DNA of 64,000 bases. It comes from Deltaproteobacteria bacterium. GTDB lineage: Bacteria; Myxococcota_A; Polyangia; Nannocystales; Nannocystaceae. The notes under the pieces were generated by a model, which worked only from the letters and a program-made list of their open reading frames with translations, was not told where the DNA came from and searched no databases. The stretch spans positions 3,394,187 through 3,458,186 of the forward strand of contig JADJEE010000001.1 in assembly GCA_016709225.1 (NCBI GenBank), in the 5' to 3' direction. Shown piece by piece: positions 46,136 through 56,643 of the stretch. Each line of letters opens with the position of its first letter. Positions within the stretch are counted from its first letter, which is position 1. The position numbers and the translations under genes are program-made.

Positions 46136-48040
46136 TCACGCGATGGCGGTGTACGAGCCGAACCAGTACGCGGTCGCTGCTGCCCCCAGCGACTGGTACG
46201 AGAAGAAGCCGAAGCCATCGCGGTCGGCGAAGCGTACGTCGGGGCTGCCTGAGAACCCGCTGCTCGTGTTCAGCGCGCTGAACGTGATCGACGACGGCGT
46301 CGCCGGGAATCGGTTGCGGAACGTGACGGCGCCACCACCGGCGAGCGTGCGCGTCGCGCTGTCGGCGTTGGACCACTCCATCCCGACGCGGCCGACCTCG
46401 CGCACCGTCCCCGTCAGCTCGAACGCGGAGTTGACGGTGCTGCTCATCGGCAGGCGCCAGGTGCGCGTCCAGGTGGTGAAGGTCGCAGCGAATGAGTCCT
46501 CGTGGAGGAACTCGATCTCGTTGCGGGCGAAGCGAAACGCCCCGCAGAAGGTGCCGGACGCGTCACGCACCCACTGGGTCCCGTCCCACGAGGCGTTCAG
46601 CGTGAACCAGATGGAGGCGGTGTCCGAGTAGATGCGAAGGCGCGTCGAGGCGGTGCCGGACGCGTTCGCGTCGAGGATCAGCGCCTTCGTCCCGCCGAGC
46701 GGCGGGATGTGGATGGTGCGGTGCTGGCCGGCGTTCGCCTCGTTGCCCTTGAAGTGGTCATCCTCGAAGGCGTCGAGGATCTCGGCGAGCGCGGCCTCGA
46801 CATTCGCGGCGTTGAGGTTCGCGCCCGCATCGGCGACCGAGACCGCGCTCGCGGCGTGCGCGCCGCTCGCCTGGTTCACGTGGCTGTTGAGCCCGCCGAG
46901 CAGCGTCACGAGGGCGGCGCGCAGCGTGCCCGCCGCGATCGCCGTGGGCGCGCCCGCGATCGCATCGACGCCGACGAGCCCCGCGCCCGGCGACGCTGCC
47001 CCGGTCGCGACGAGGTCCGTCACGATCTCCTGGAGCTGCGCCTGGACGTTCGTGCCGGCGATGTTGTTGTGGGGCGTCGCCGCGATGGCCGCTGCGTTGT
47101 GCGCACCGGTCGGCGCGCTCACGTGCGTGTTCAGGAAGCCGAGGAGCTGCGCGAGCTGGCTCTTCACGGAGCCCGCAGGGAGCGCGTTGGGAGCGCCCGC
47201 CGCCGCATCCACGCCGACGCGCGAGGCACCGGAGCTGCCCACCGCTCCGGTCGCGAGGTCGTCGATCAGCTCGTCGACGGCGGCCTGCACGTTGCCCGCG
47301 CCCACGAACCCGTGTGGCGCGTAGTCGATCGCGGTCGCCGCATGGCGCCGCGCGACCGCCGTGAAGTGGTCGCGCAGCTCGGCGTCGGCCTCGTCGAACG
47401 CGGCCTGGACCGTCGCGGCGAGCGGCTGGAGGATGCTCCACGTCCCGGTGGTCACGGCCACCGAGGTGCCCTGCGCGAAGATGAACGCCTGCCGGCGCGA
47501 GGTGTCGAGGTCGGCGACGAGGATCTGCGTCTGCCCGGGGCGGCGACGCACGTCGCAGAGGAGCAGCTCGTCGGCCTGCAGCGCGGGCTTCGGCGCGACG
47601 CCGATGGCCCCCTCGGGTGCCTGCCGCACCACGAGCTCGAACGACTCGTCGCGCCGGAAGAACACCTGCTGGGAGTTGCCGTCCGTGCGCGGGTCGGAGA
47701 GCTGGCGCTTGAAGCGCAGGAAGATGCCCAGCCACCGCTCGTTGCCGACCGTGGCGACATCGGTCGGGATGCCCACGAGGTCGACGGCGCAGTCCACGGT
47801 CTGGCCGGTGCCGAAGAACATGCGCTGACCGAGGTTGTCGTAGGCCCGCCCGGGCGCGGTGAGGTCCACCGTCAGGTCCGGCACCGGCGAATGCGGCGCG
47901 GGGACGGCGCCCGAGACGATGCCGTAGATGTTCAGGTCGGCGGCGAGGTCCCGGTCCGCCTTCTCGAGCAACGCGAACGCGAGGTCGAGCTCGGCCTCGG
48001 TGACGCGCTGGCGGAAGTAGAAGTCGACGCGATCGGCCAT
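46136..48040 (-). CDS. Phage tail fibre/baseplate-associated protein with internal repeats
   Basis: 634-aa structural protein. The N-terminal 240 residues (RVDFYFRQRVTEAELDLAFA and following) resemble the baseplate-attachment part of phage tail proteins. Residues about 250-430 hold two full and one partial repeat of about 81 aa, each starting near NVQAAVDELIDDLATGA / NVQAQLQEIVTDLVATGA / NVEAALAEILDAFEDDHF and containing RVGVDAAAGAPNA and LNTHVSAPTGAHNAAAI-like segments. The C-terminal 200 residues are beta-rich (IRIYSDTASIW-like, TFRNRFPATPSSITFSALN), suiting a receptor-binding tip. Start ATG 48040 follows CAAGGAC. Confidence 0.7.
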   Translation of the reverse strand: MADRVDFYFRQRVTEAELDLAFALLEKADRDLAADLNIYGIVSGAVPAPHSPVPDLTVDLTAPGRAYDNLGQRMFFGTGQTVDCAVDLVGIPTDVATVGNERWLGIFLRFKRQLSDPRTDGNSQQVFFRRDESFELVVRQAPEGAIGVAPKPALQADELLLCDVRRRPGQTQILVADLDTSRRQAFIFAQGTSVAVTTGTWSILQPLAATVQAAFDEADAELRDHFTAVARRHAATAIDYAPHGFVGAGNVQAAVDELIDDLATGAVGSSGASRVGVDAAAGAPNALPAGSVKSQLAQLLGFLNTHVSAPTGAHNAAAIAATPHNNIAGTNVQAQLQEIVTDLVATGAASPGAGLVGVDAIAGAPTAIAAGTLRAALVTLLGGLNSHVNQASGAHAASAVSVADAGANLNAANVEAALAEILDAFEDDHFKGNEANAGQHRTIHIPPLGGTKALILDANASGTASTRLRIYSDTASIWFTLNASWDGTQWVRDASGTFCGAFRFARNEIEFLHEDSFAATFTTWTRTWRLPMSSTVNSAFELTGTVREVGRVGMEWSNADSATRTLAGGGAVTFRNRFPATPSSITFSALNTSSGFSGSPDVRFADRDGFGFFSYQSLGAAATAYWFGSYTAIA

Positions 48041-48460
48041 GTCCTTGCCTCGGCGGGCACGGGGCCCTCCGGGGAGGCAAAGCCGGCCAGGAGCCGAGTC
48101 GGGGACAGCAGGTGGGTGGGCGGACCGCCGGCAGGCGGTGCGGGGGCTACGGTTCCTGGCGGGGGGCCCCGGCGGGGCTGGCGGGCTGCGACGCGGGCCT
48201 CGCCTCGGGGCAATGGCTAACCCTGGTCTGGTCCGGGGCGCAGAGAGGGTCTGGGGCCTGGCACCGCGGGGCCCACGCCAGAAGATGAAGTAGAGGGGAC
48301 TGGCGAGAGGCGGCAGGGGAGCCCTGGCGGTGGGATCACGCTCGGTCAGGGGGCATGATGCGTTCACAAGGCGCCGGAGCGGGCGCACAAGGAGGCGGGC
48401 GGTTCGAGCGCGCGGCCGCGCTGGCTGGGCCGAGACGTCGGAAGCCTGGGGTCAGGCCGC
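48041..48460. other. 420-bp gap between two tail genes
   Basis: Very G-rich stretch with no convincing gene on either strand. I see only the ribosome-binding site of the tail-fibre gene at its left end. It could be a remnant of a lost tail gene. Confidence 0.4.
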
Positions 48461-49798
48461 TCAGTGCAGGTCCGTGGTCTCGCCCAGGTCGCTGAGGCCC
48501 AGCTCCCAGTGGTTCGGGAGCACCGGCGGCAGCGGCTCGACGAGGTCTACGAAGTGCGTGTGCGCGGGCTTCAGGTACTCGACGATGGCGCGGAGCTGCT
48601 GGCGCTCACGGTCGGTGAGGATGCGCGCGACCTCGACGTTGAAAGCGTAGCGCGCGAAGCGGTCGGAGGGGCCGAGCACCCAGTCGACGCCCAGCAGCGA
48701 CTCGCCGAGGTAGAGCGTGTCGGCGTTGAAGGGCGTGATGGCCGAGATGTCGATGCCGAGGAAGAAGCGGATCGCGTTCTGGATGCCCTTGGCCGTGCCC
48801 TTCTGCCGGTACATCTCGACGAGCACCGACGCGAGCCGCCGCTTGCCCATCGCGTCGAGCTCGAACGGGAACGGGTTGCCGAGGTCGCGCAGGATGAGGT
48901 CGACGAAGGCCTCGGGCGCGCGCTCGAGGTCGAAGATATCGGGCCAGCGATCGACGTCGGCGAGCAGGAGGTCCGTCACCTCCTGCAGGCACGCGACGAA
49001 TCGGAACAAGTCGCCGGTGTGGTCGTCGCGTCGGTTGTGCTTCGGCAGCATGCGCCACAGATCGAAGCGGCGCCGCTCCGGGCGCGCGGGACGGAAGCCG
49101 GTGAAGCTCGCGCGGTCGTAGGGGCCGAGGACGGCGTTGCCGAAGAGATCCGTCACGCCGACGGCCACGACCTCGTGAAGCACGTCGGGCGTCATCTCGG
49201 TGTCGAGCGTGAGGAGGACGACACTCCCCTCGACGTTCACACCGGCGACGGCGACTGAGACGGCCGGCGCGCCCTTCGGCGTGAGGTGGAAGCTAGCCCC
49301 GCTCGGGACCAGCACCGACTCGTCGAATCCCACGCGCACGGTCTTCTGCGCGAGCGCCTGTGCGCCGACGACACGCGGCGCAGTCCGGTCCTCGACGACG
49401 AACGAGTACACCTCGTCGAGCGAGGCCGCGCCGCCCACGGTCTGAGCGAGCACGCGCACGTGGACCGTGGCCAGGCTCGCGAGCGGAACCACCGGATGCA
49501 GCACGACGCGCAGCGTGTCGGTGGTCTGCGTGACGCTGGCCAGCGGACCCGCGAAGGCCGGGGCGAGCTCGGGCACGGCGCTGCCGTCGAACGCGAGGAC
49601 GCCGTCGATCCACACGCGCGCGGTCGAGCGCTCCACGCCGTCCGGCCCGGTGTCGACCAGCTCGAGGGCGATGGTCGCGTCGATGGGCACGCCGCTCTCG
49701 CCGGGGCTCGGGTCACGGTTCACGAGCACGAGCCTCGGCGTCGTCACCACGAGCGCCACCGAGTCGACGTAGAGCGCGGGTAGCTCGAGGGTGCTCAT
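48461..49798 (-). CDS. Phage tail protein with P2 gpI-like C-terminal part
   Basis: 445 aa. The N-terminal half is built of Ig/fibronectin-like beta modules (PRLVLVNRDPSPGESGVPID, TVHVRVLAQTVGGAASLDEV, APRVVGAQALAQKTVRVGFD). The C-terminal half, from about residue 245 (LWRMLPKHNRRDDHTGDLFR), resembles tail protein I of P2-like phages and contractile injection systems, with LEVEMYRQKGTAKGIQNAIR-type helix (seen as EMYRQKGTAKGIQNAIRFFL) and GIDISAITPF. This suggests a baseplate wedge component. No gpJ-like or gpW-like partner is seen nearby. Confidence 0.7.
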   Translation of the reverse strand: MSTLELPALYVDSVALVVTTPRLVLVNRDPSPGESGVPIDATIALELVDTGPDGVERSTARVWIDGVLAFDGSAVPELAPAFAGPLASVTQTTDTLRVVLHPVVPLASLATVHVRVLAQTVGGAASLDEVYSFVVEDRTAPRVVGAQALAQKTVRVGFDESVLVPSGASFHLTPKGAPAVSVAVAGVNVEGSVVLLTLDTEMTPDVLHEVVAVGVTDLFGNAVLGPYDRASFTGFRPARPERRRFDLWRMLPKHNRRDDHTGDLFRFVACLQEVTDLLLADVDRWPDIFDLERAPEAFVDLILRDLGNPFPFELDAMGKRRLASVLVEMYRQKGTAKGIQNAIRFFLGIDISAITPFNADTLYLGESLLGVDWVLGPSDRFARYAFNVEVARILTDRERQQLRAIVEYLKPAHTHFVDLVEPLPPVLPNHWELGLSDLGETTDLH

Positions 49799-49808
49799 GC
49801 CGGGCTCC

Positions 49809-50174
49809 TCACGCGGTCACCAGCTCGAGCCGCACCCCAGCGGTATGCAGGCCCGAGAGCTTCGAGACGTTCGCGGCGAGGTCGGTGACGAGACGCTCGC
49901 GGCCGGGCTTGCCGCGCATGGATGCGAGCTTGGTGCCATCGACGATGATGCTGGCCTCCCACGCGAGCCCCGGAGGGGGTCGACGCGGGCACGCGCAACC
50001 GCAAAGCGCGCGCACCAGCATCACGCCGGTGAGGTCCGTCTGCTGCGTGACCTCGGCGTGGTCGCCGGGCGCAAGCTCAAAGAAACGCCCAGGCTCGGCA
50101 TCGCCGACGACATCGAGGGCGTCAGGCGTGAGGTGGCGGAAGAAGGACTTCGGGTTCCATTCGCGGTTTGCCAT
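49809..50174 (-). CDS. Hypothetical phage-block protein
   Basis: 121-aa soluble protein, function not recognised. It begins ANREWNPKSFFRHLTPDALD, has a short Cys-rich piece (LCGCACPRRPPPG) that might bind metal, and ends with strands (ASIIVDGTKLASMRGKPGRE, VRLELVTA). It is the first gene of the minus-strand tail cluster, 10 bp before the P2-I-like gene. Confidence 0.55.
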   Translation of the reverse strand: MANREWNPKSFFRHLTPDALDVVGDAEPGRFFELAPGDHAEVTQQTDLTGVMLVRALCGCACPRRPPPGLAWEASIIVDGTKLASMRGKPGRERLVTDLAANVSKLSGLHTAGVRLELVTA

Positions 50175-50243
50175 GCGTTCTCCAGGTTGATGACTGTTGC
50201 CTAAACAGGGGACATCGAGAGCGAACGAAACCGCTCCCCCACA

Positions 50244-50924
50244 TCAGAAAAGGCGTCCTTGGGCGCCGTCGACGACGAGCTTCAGCGCCTCCAGGCGGAT
50301 CTGCATCGCCTGGTTCGACACGTTGGTGAAGCCGCCCTTCGCGATCACCTCGGCGGCGAAGTCGCGCAGCTCGGCGATGCGCTCGCCGGCCTTCTTGCGG
50401 GCGACGAAGTTGTCGATGGCGAGAGGCTCGCCGGTCACCTGCTTCACCGCCGCCCGCACGTCGCTCGCCGGCATGAGCAGCAGCGCCGCGAACTTGTCCG
50501 CCTGGATCTCAGCCGAATCGCGCTGCCCGTCGCGGCAGACGATGGCGGCCGTCGCCTTGGCGCCGGGCTCGCGTGAGAACAGCGGGAACGTGACCTTGTC
50601 CATCTCGCGGAGCGGGCGGTGGAGCTGCCAGTGGCCGACCTCGTGGCCGAGGGTGAAGCAGTAGCGGCCCTCGTTCCCCTCGAGCGACGAGTCGATGACG
50701 ACCAGCGCGTCGTCGAGCCACGTCGCACCAAGCACATCGGGCTTGCCGAGCTTCTTGCGCAGGTCCCCCATCTCGAGCGTGAGCCCGAGGACGCTCTCGG
50801 CGATCGCGTCGACGGGGATCGGCGGTCGCGGCGGCTCACCCTTCGCCTTGGCGTACTGGCGCAGCAGCTCCTGAACCGCGCTCTCGATCTGCGCGTCGGA
50901 GCGGAAGGGGACCTTGAAGGTCAT
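50244..50924 (-). CDS. ImmA/IrrE-type metallopeptidase
   Basis: Zinc peptidase that usually cleaves a partner XRE repressor upon stress and so induces mobile elements (ImmA/ImmR). 226 aa; the active site is FTLGHEVGHWQLH (HExxH), followed by the third ligand region DSAEIQADKFAALLLMP, which contains the ExxAD-type motif. IPVDAIAESVLGL at the N-terminus and GWKL-like features are also typical. Its start overlaps the stop of the XRE-regulator gene (ATGA), giving the classic repressor-protease pair of this family. Confidence 0.9.
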   Translation of the reverse strand: MTFKVPFRSDAQIESAVQELLRQYAKAKGEPPRPPIPVDAIAESVLGLTLEMGDLRKKLGKPDVLGATWLDDALVVIDSSLEGNEGRYCFTLGHEVGHWQLHRPLREMDKVTFPLFSREPGAKATAAIVCRDGQRDSAEIQADKFAALLLMPASDVRAAVKQVTGEPLAIDNFVARKKAGERIAELRDFAAEVIAKGGFTNVSNQAMQIRLEALKLVVDGAQGRLF

Positions 50925-51273
50925 CAGCGCTTCCCCTTCTTCGGCTCGTTGGGCAGGAGCTTCATGAGGTCTTCCGCCGACAGCTTCCGCTCGCCGACGG
51001 TGCGCAGGAACTCCGGCATCCCCGAGTCGGCCTTGATGACGTTGAGCGACTCCTCGGACACGCGCCCGGCGAGCGTCATCAGCTCGTCGAAGCTGTCGGA
51101 GAGCTGGGCGGCCATCTTGCGGATGACGTCCTCGGCGGGCGGCGCCTTCTCCTCGAGGTCTCGATGCGCGACAGGTACGTGGGCGAGATGCCGACCTTCG
51201 TGGCAAACTCGCGGAGCCCGAGCTTCTGCTCGGTCCTCAGGCGCCGAATGCGTTCTCCAAACCGTTCCTTCAC
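50924..51273 (-). CDS. XRE-family repressor with an apparent frameshift
   Basis: HTH repressor, partner of the ImmA-like peptidase. N-terminal helix-turn-helix: ERFGERIRRLRTEQKLGLRE, FATKVGISPTYLSRIE. The frame then breaks near 51160 and continues as EEKAPPAEDVIRKMAAQLSD to the end (LPNEPKKGKR). Corrected length is about 115 aa. The corrected protein is a normal member of the family, so the break is probably a one-base consensus error. It faces the recombinase module across a 144-bp region that likely holds its promoter and operators. Confidence 0.75.
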
Positions 51274-51417
51274 GTTTCCTCGCTGAGCGCCCCCCGGAAG
51301 CAGGGCGCGATGTTCTGTTGCCTAAATACTAAACAGAGCCTCCCCGGTCAATGGGGACGTGCAGGTCGGTGACGATCTCCTGTCCCGTTTCGGCGCGCGG
51401 GACCGCGTTTCCCACCT

Positions 51418-51603
51418 GTGGAAGCGACGATCCCGAAGACGCGGCCCAGCGCGGCCGCAGCCACGGTGAGCGCCGAGGTGCGCCGCGCCGAGGTCGAGCG
51501 TCGTCTCGACGAGGCGGCTGACGTCCTCGCCGAGACGCTCCTCGACATGTGGCGCAAGGAGCAGCGCAGCCGACGCGCTGCCGCGCACGGAGGTACGTCG
51601 TGA
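51418..51603 (+). CDS. Small hypothetical protein heading the recombinase operon
   Basis: 61-aa helical, basic protein starting at GTG 51418 (EATIPKTRPSAAAATVSAEV) with a charged helix (RRLDEAADVLAETLLDMWRK). Function unknown. The order small protein, DUF2924, small protein, serine recombinase is a recurring module on proteobacterial mobile elements. The GTG start and lack of a clear ribosome-binding site make the start uncertain. Confidence 0.5.
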   Translation: MEATIPKTRPSAAAATVSAEVRRAEVERRLDEAADVLAETLLDMWRKEQRSRRAAAHGGTS

Positions 51604-51704
51604 CCTCTCTGCTCTCTCCGGCTCTCGCCTTGTCTTCTACCGGGGAAGAAGCCGTCATGCCGACGACGCGCGAGCACGGTGCGCGCGCGAACGACGGAGG
51701 CACG

Positions 51705-52277
51705 ATGACCAACAAGACGACCGCCAGAGCCCGCACCGCGATGCGCGAGCTCGACGACGTCCCCACTCAGCTCGCGGCGCTCGAGGCGATGACCGTCGGC
51801 CAGCTCGCCGAGAGGTGGCGCGAGCTGTACGGCGAACCGACGCGTTCGCGGAACAAGGACTACCTGAAGAAGCGCCTCGCCTGGCGCATCCAGGAACTCG
51901 CCGAGGGCGGGCTCTCGCAGGGCGCGCTCGCGCGCATCCACCAGCTCGGTGACCAGATGCCCGAGCGCTGGCGCATGCGTCAGAGCCAGGGCCAGGGAGC
52001 GAGCGACGCGGCCACGCCGATGGAGGCGCTGCAGGTGGTGCAGGCCACCGAGCCGCGCGACCCGCGCGTCCCCCCCGCGGGCACGGTCCTGCGCCGCGTC
52101 TTCGACGGCAAGGCCTACGAGGTGACGGTCTGCGCGGAGGGCTTCGAGTACGAAGGGCGGCGGTACAAGTCGCTCTCGGCGATCGCGACGGAGATCGCCG
52201 GCACGCGCTGGAACGGGTTCCTCTTCTTCGGGCTCAAGAAGCGCGGCGAGTCGGCGCGCGAGGAGTCCGCGGCATGA
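51705..52277 (+). CDS. DUF2924 protein
   Basis: 190 aa; DUF2924 proteins are almost always encoded next to a serine recombinase on mobile elements; function unknown, possibly DNA binding. Family features: MTVGQLAERWRELYGEPTRS, RNKDYLKKRLAWRIQELAEG, then a C-terminal domain with AGTVLRRVFDGKAYEVTVCA, EGFEYEGRRYKSLSAIATEI and TRWNGFLFFGL. The ATG at 51705 has CGGAGG 5 nt upstream, which decides it over ATG 51658 and GTG 51600. The stop overlaps the next start (ATGA). Confidence 0.85.
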   Translation: MTNKTTARARTAMRELDDVPTQLAALEAMTVGQLAERWRELYGEPTRSRNKDYLKKRLAWRIQELAEGGLSQGALARIHQLGDQMPERWRMRQSQGQGASDAATPMEALQVVQATEPRDPRVPPAGTVLRRVFDGKAYEVTVCAEGFEYEGRRYKSLSAIATEIAGTRWNGFLFFGLKKRGESAREESAA

Positions 52278-52452
52278 GCGAGTTCTTCCGCACGCAGATG
52301 GGCCACCGCTTCTACGAGTCGACGATGCCGTCGCTCGTGCGGGAGCTGGCGCGGCTCAACACGAACCTCGAGCGGCTGCTCGCCGTCGTCGAGCGTGACG
52401 CCGAGCAGCCCGACGAGGGCGAGCACACGCCGGCTCCGTCGAAGGAGCCGCG

Positions 52453-52456
<4 letters not shown>
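52274..52456 (+). CDS. Small protein preceding the recombinase
   Basis: 60-aa helical protein (SEFFRTQMGHRFYESTMPSL, VRELARLNTNLERLLAVVE) of unknown function, regularly found between DUF2924 and recombinase genes. Both ends overlap neighbours by 4 bp, showing translational coupling. Possibly a recombination accessory factor; this is an inference from position only. Confidence 0.7.
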
Positions 52457-54000
<1,544 letters not shown>

Positions 54001-54004
<4 letters not shown>

Positions 54005-54447
54005 GAGACGCCGAGAGCAGCGAGGCGAGCGCGAGGAAGAACACGGACGCCGAGGGCGACGCCTTCCGCGTCATCGAGAAGCCGCTCTTCCGCCACAAGA
54101 GCCGGAGCATCACGCTTGCCGAGACGCCGCCGCCCCCCAAGCCCGAGCCCGTCCGACGGCCCGCAAAGGTCGCCCAACAGCTCGCGCTCGCGCACCACCT
54201 GCAGGCCGCCATCGACCGGGGCGCCATCGCCGACCGGGCCGACGTGGCGCGGAAGCTGGGGCTGACGCGAGCGCGGGTGACCCAGCTCCTCGACCTGTTG
54301 CTCCTGGCGCCCGATCTCCAAGCCGCCGTCCTGGCCCTCGAAGCCGTGGACGGCGCCGAGCCGATGGCCGAGCGGACCCTCCGGGCGGTGGCCCACGCGG
54401 GGACGTGGGCCGAGCAGCGGGCGGCGTGGGCGAAGCTGGTCGCGTAG
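54001..54447 (+). CDS. HTH protein downstream of the recombinase
   Basis: 148 aa, GTG start overlapping the recombinase stop (GTGA). N-terminal half is charged and disordered (FRVIEKPLFRHKSRSITLAE); the C-terminal half has a ParB/KorB-like helix-turn-helix: HHLQAAIDRGAIADRADVAR, KLGLTRARVTQLLDLLLLAP. Likely DNA-binding, either regulating the recombinase operon or acting as a recombination directionality factor; both are inferences. Confidence 0.7.
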
Positions 54448-54465
54448 GGCGCGCGTCTGGCCGCG

Positions 54466-55239
54466 TCAGCCCACGACGGCCAGGGAGCGTCCGGCAGCTC
54501 GCGACACGCGCGCGACGGGAACCGTCGGCGCTGTCTCGGGCATCGCGTCGTAGGTCTTGCCCTCGAGGACGCGGCCGGCCTTCTTCTTGTTCTTGCCGCC
54601 CCACTGCTTGAAGAAGAAGGCGACGCCCGCCTTCGCGCACTGGTCGCGGATGTCCGTCGCCCACTCGGGAGCCATCGGGCGCGCGCACGGACCCGACTCG
54701 CCGCCGACGATCACCCAGTCGATGCCCTTGAGCTTCAGCTTCGGCAGCGGACCGAGGAGCGGCTCGAGCGAGAGGAACTTCACCGCCGCGCCCGTCGTGC
54801 GCAGGTCGTCAATGCGATCGACGTAGTTCGCGTTCTCGACGCTCACGCCCATCCACACGTTCTCGGGCCAGGCGATCTCGGGGCTCAGCTCGGCGAGCCT
54901 GTCGGCGCGCTTGGTGAGCACCTGGAAGCGATGCCAGTGCGCGCGGCGCATGACATCGAAGACGCGCTGGATGTACTCGAGCGGCACGTCCTTGTGGAAC
55001 AGGTCGCTCATCGAGTTCACGAAGATCGTCTGCGGCTTCTTCCACTGGAGCGGCAGCTCCAGCATCTGCGGCTGCAGCGTGAGCTTGAAGCCGTTCTTGT
55101 AGTTCGGCTGCCCCATCGCCTGCAGGCGTTCCGCCATGCGCTCCGCGTAGCAGTACTTGCAGCCGGGGCTGATCTTGTTGCACCCCGTGACGGGGTTCCA
55201 GGTGGACTCGGTCCACTCGATGCCGGAGCCGAGCGCCAT
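54466..55239 (-). CDS. DUF5131 (phage Gp37/Gp68-like) three-Cys protein
   Basis: 257 aa. The N-terminus IEWTESTWNPVTGC followed by NKISPGCKYCYAERMAERL gives Cys 20, 27 and 30, a radical-SAM-like three-cysteine motif that names the family. Other conserved blocks: IFVNSMSDLFHKDVP, FQVLTKRADRLAEL, NVWMGVSVENANYVDR, KFLSLEPLLGPLP, WVIVGGESGPCARPM, FFFKQWGG. Found in phages and defence islands; the reaction is unknown. The start overlaps the stop of the TcmP gene (ATGA), its regular partner. Confidence 0.9.
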   Translation of the reverse strand: MALGSGIEWTESTWNPVTGCNKISPGCKYCYAERMAERLQAMGQPNYKNGFKLTLQPQMLELPLQWKKPQTIFVNSMSDLFHKDVPLEYIQRVFDVMRRAHWHRFQVLTKRADRLAELSPEIAWPENVWMGVSVENANYVDRIDDLRTTGAAVKFLSLEPLLGPLPKLKLKGIDWVIVGGESGPCARPMAPEWATDIRDQCAKAGVAFFFKQWGGKNKKKAGRVLEGKTYDAMPETAPTVPVARVSRAAGRSLAVVG

Positions 55240-56183
55240 CAGCGCACCTCCTTGATGATCGTCTTGAGTAGATGGTTCGCGATGCGCAGCGCGATGTCCT
55301 TGCCACGCTCGTTGCCTACCGCGAAGCAGAACATGTACAGCGGGTTCTTCGACGAGTTCCAGAGCACGCCCGGCTCCTCGGCGACGCCCGCGAACACCTG
55401 CTTCAGGCGGTTGTTGAAGTAGCGCGCCATCACGTCCATCGACGCCTTCACCTGCACCTGGTGATCGCCGAACAGCGTGGGCTTCGTCTCGACCTTGTAG
55501 AACTCGTCGTACCAGTCGGCCGTGCCGAGGAAGGCGTTCATGCGCTGTCGCCACGACTCCGGCAGCTTGCCAGACTTCGGCGCGAGGCGGTTCATGCCCA
55601 TGCCGAGCGGCACGAGGAGCCACAGGTCGATCGCCTTCGTCGCAGCGACCGCCTCGATGGTCTGCCACTCGACCTGCATGCCGTAGGGGTCGAGGAAGAG
55701 CACCGCGCGCCGCGACTTCCACTTCGAGGGGTCGGCGCAGAGCTTCTGGATGACTTCGTTCGCTTCGCCCTGGCGAACGTCGATGTCGTCCTTGAGCGCG
55801 GGGAACTCGGTCTTGAGTCCTTCGAGCTGCTGGCAGCGCTCGGGGCTGCGCTCGATGAAGATGTACTTGTCGAAGCGCGGCTCCACCTGCAGCGCGAGCT
55901 TCGCCGATCCGTCGAGCAGCTTCTGCGGGGCCGCCTCGGCGAGGTCGGGGAAGAGCAAGGTCTCGGAGGCACCGCTCGACTCGGGCTCGCGCGCGGTGCG
56001 CGTGCCGGTGCCCGCGAACGCATCGATGTACGCCTTGCGGAACGGCTGCTCAGGCGTCGGCTTGCCCTCCAGCGCCGTCGTGTAGCTTTTCAGGTACTTG
56101 GCGAGGACGTCGAGCTTGGCGTCGGTCCAGTCGCCGCCGAAGCGATGGGTCGAGCCCTTGGATGTCGGTCGCGTCTTCGCCAT
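55239..56183 (-). CDS. tcmP: Three-Cys-motif partner protein TcmP
   Basis: 314 aa; TcmP proteins are encoded next to three-Cys-motif (DUF5131) proteins, function unknown. Family features: DWTDAKLDVLAKYLKSYTTA, YIDAFAGTGTRT (a SAM-methyltransferase-like glycine loop), YIFIERSPERCQQLE, AVLFLDPYGMQVEW and LLVPLGMGMNRL. The pattern suggests a Rossmann-like fold. ATG 56183 is used; upstream in-frame ATGs would add 50 residues without homology-like features. Together with DUF5131 it is probably a mobile or defence-related cassette. Confidence 0.88.
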   Translation of the reverse strand: MAKTRPTSKGSTHRFGGDWTDAKLDVLAKYLKSYTTALEGKPTPEQPFRKAYIDAFAGTGTRTAREPESSGASETLLFPDLAEAAPQKLLDGSAKLALQVEPRFDKYIFIERSPERCQQLEGLKTEFPALKDDIDVRQGEANEVIQKLCADPSKWKSRRAVLFLDPYGMQVEWQTIEAVAATKAIDLWLLVPLGMGMNRLAPKSGKLPESWRQRMNAFLGTADWYDEFYKVETKPTLFGDHQVQVKASMDVMARYFNNRLKQVFAGVAEEPGVLWNSSKNPLYMFCFAVGNERGKDIALRIANHLLKTIIKEVR

Positions 56184-56430
56184 GATACTGTTCGCGCGTT
56201 CAGTATCTACGGACCGCGCCCTCTGGGCAAGGTACATGAGCCCCCGGAAACACCGAAGTTCTTGGCGCAAAGCCCCTCCCCGAGGTGGCGCGGGGACCGC
56301 GAAGCTGCCAGTCGCCAGCCGGACCACCAGCACCTACGGCCTTCTCGACTCTTCTCGACTCTTGTTGGGGAACCAGATCTGGGTACCGTGCTCAGGTGCA
56401 CAGTGGTCCTCCTCTGCCCGGAGCGCAGCG

Positions 56431-56643
56431 ATGACGACGACAGAGCCTTGGGCCTCGGTTGAAGACGTCGCCAAGCACCTCGGGGTGGCGAAGGACTCGG
56501 TGTACCGGTGGATCGAGTCACGGAAGCTCCCGGCTCACCGCATCGGCCGGCTCTGGAAGTTCAAGCTGTCCGAGGTCGACGAGTGGGTTCGGGCGGGAGG
56601 CGCCCAGGAAGACGACGGAGGAGGCCAGCAGAGCAAGCGATGA
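56431..56643 (+). CDS. Excisionase-type HTH protein (MerR-like wHTH)
   Basis: 70-aa DNA-binding protein: ASVEDVAKHLGVAKDSVYRW, IESRKLPAHRIGRLWKFKLS, EVDEWVRAGG, the standard helix_turn_helix_17/excisionase fold. Such small proteins frequently lead restriction-modification or DISARM-type operons, acting as regulators. The stop overlaps the start of the helicase gene (ATGA). The 247-bp gap to tcmP contains the divergent promoters and a short direct repeat CTTCTCGACT. Confidence 0.85.
   Translation: MTTTEPWASVEDVAKHLGVAKDSVYRWIESRKLPAHRIGRLWKFKLSEVDEWVRAGGAQEDDGGGQQSKR

Noticed and set aside
48041..48460. N-terminal extension of the tail-fibre gene to 48388
   Set aside because: The extension is Arg/Pro-rich low-complexity sequence; ATG 48040 has CAAGGAC just upstream and a family-like start.
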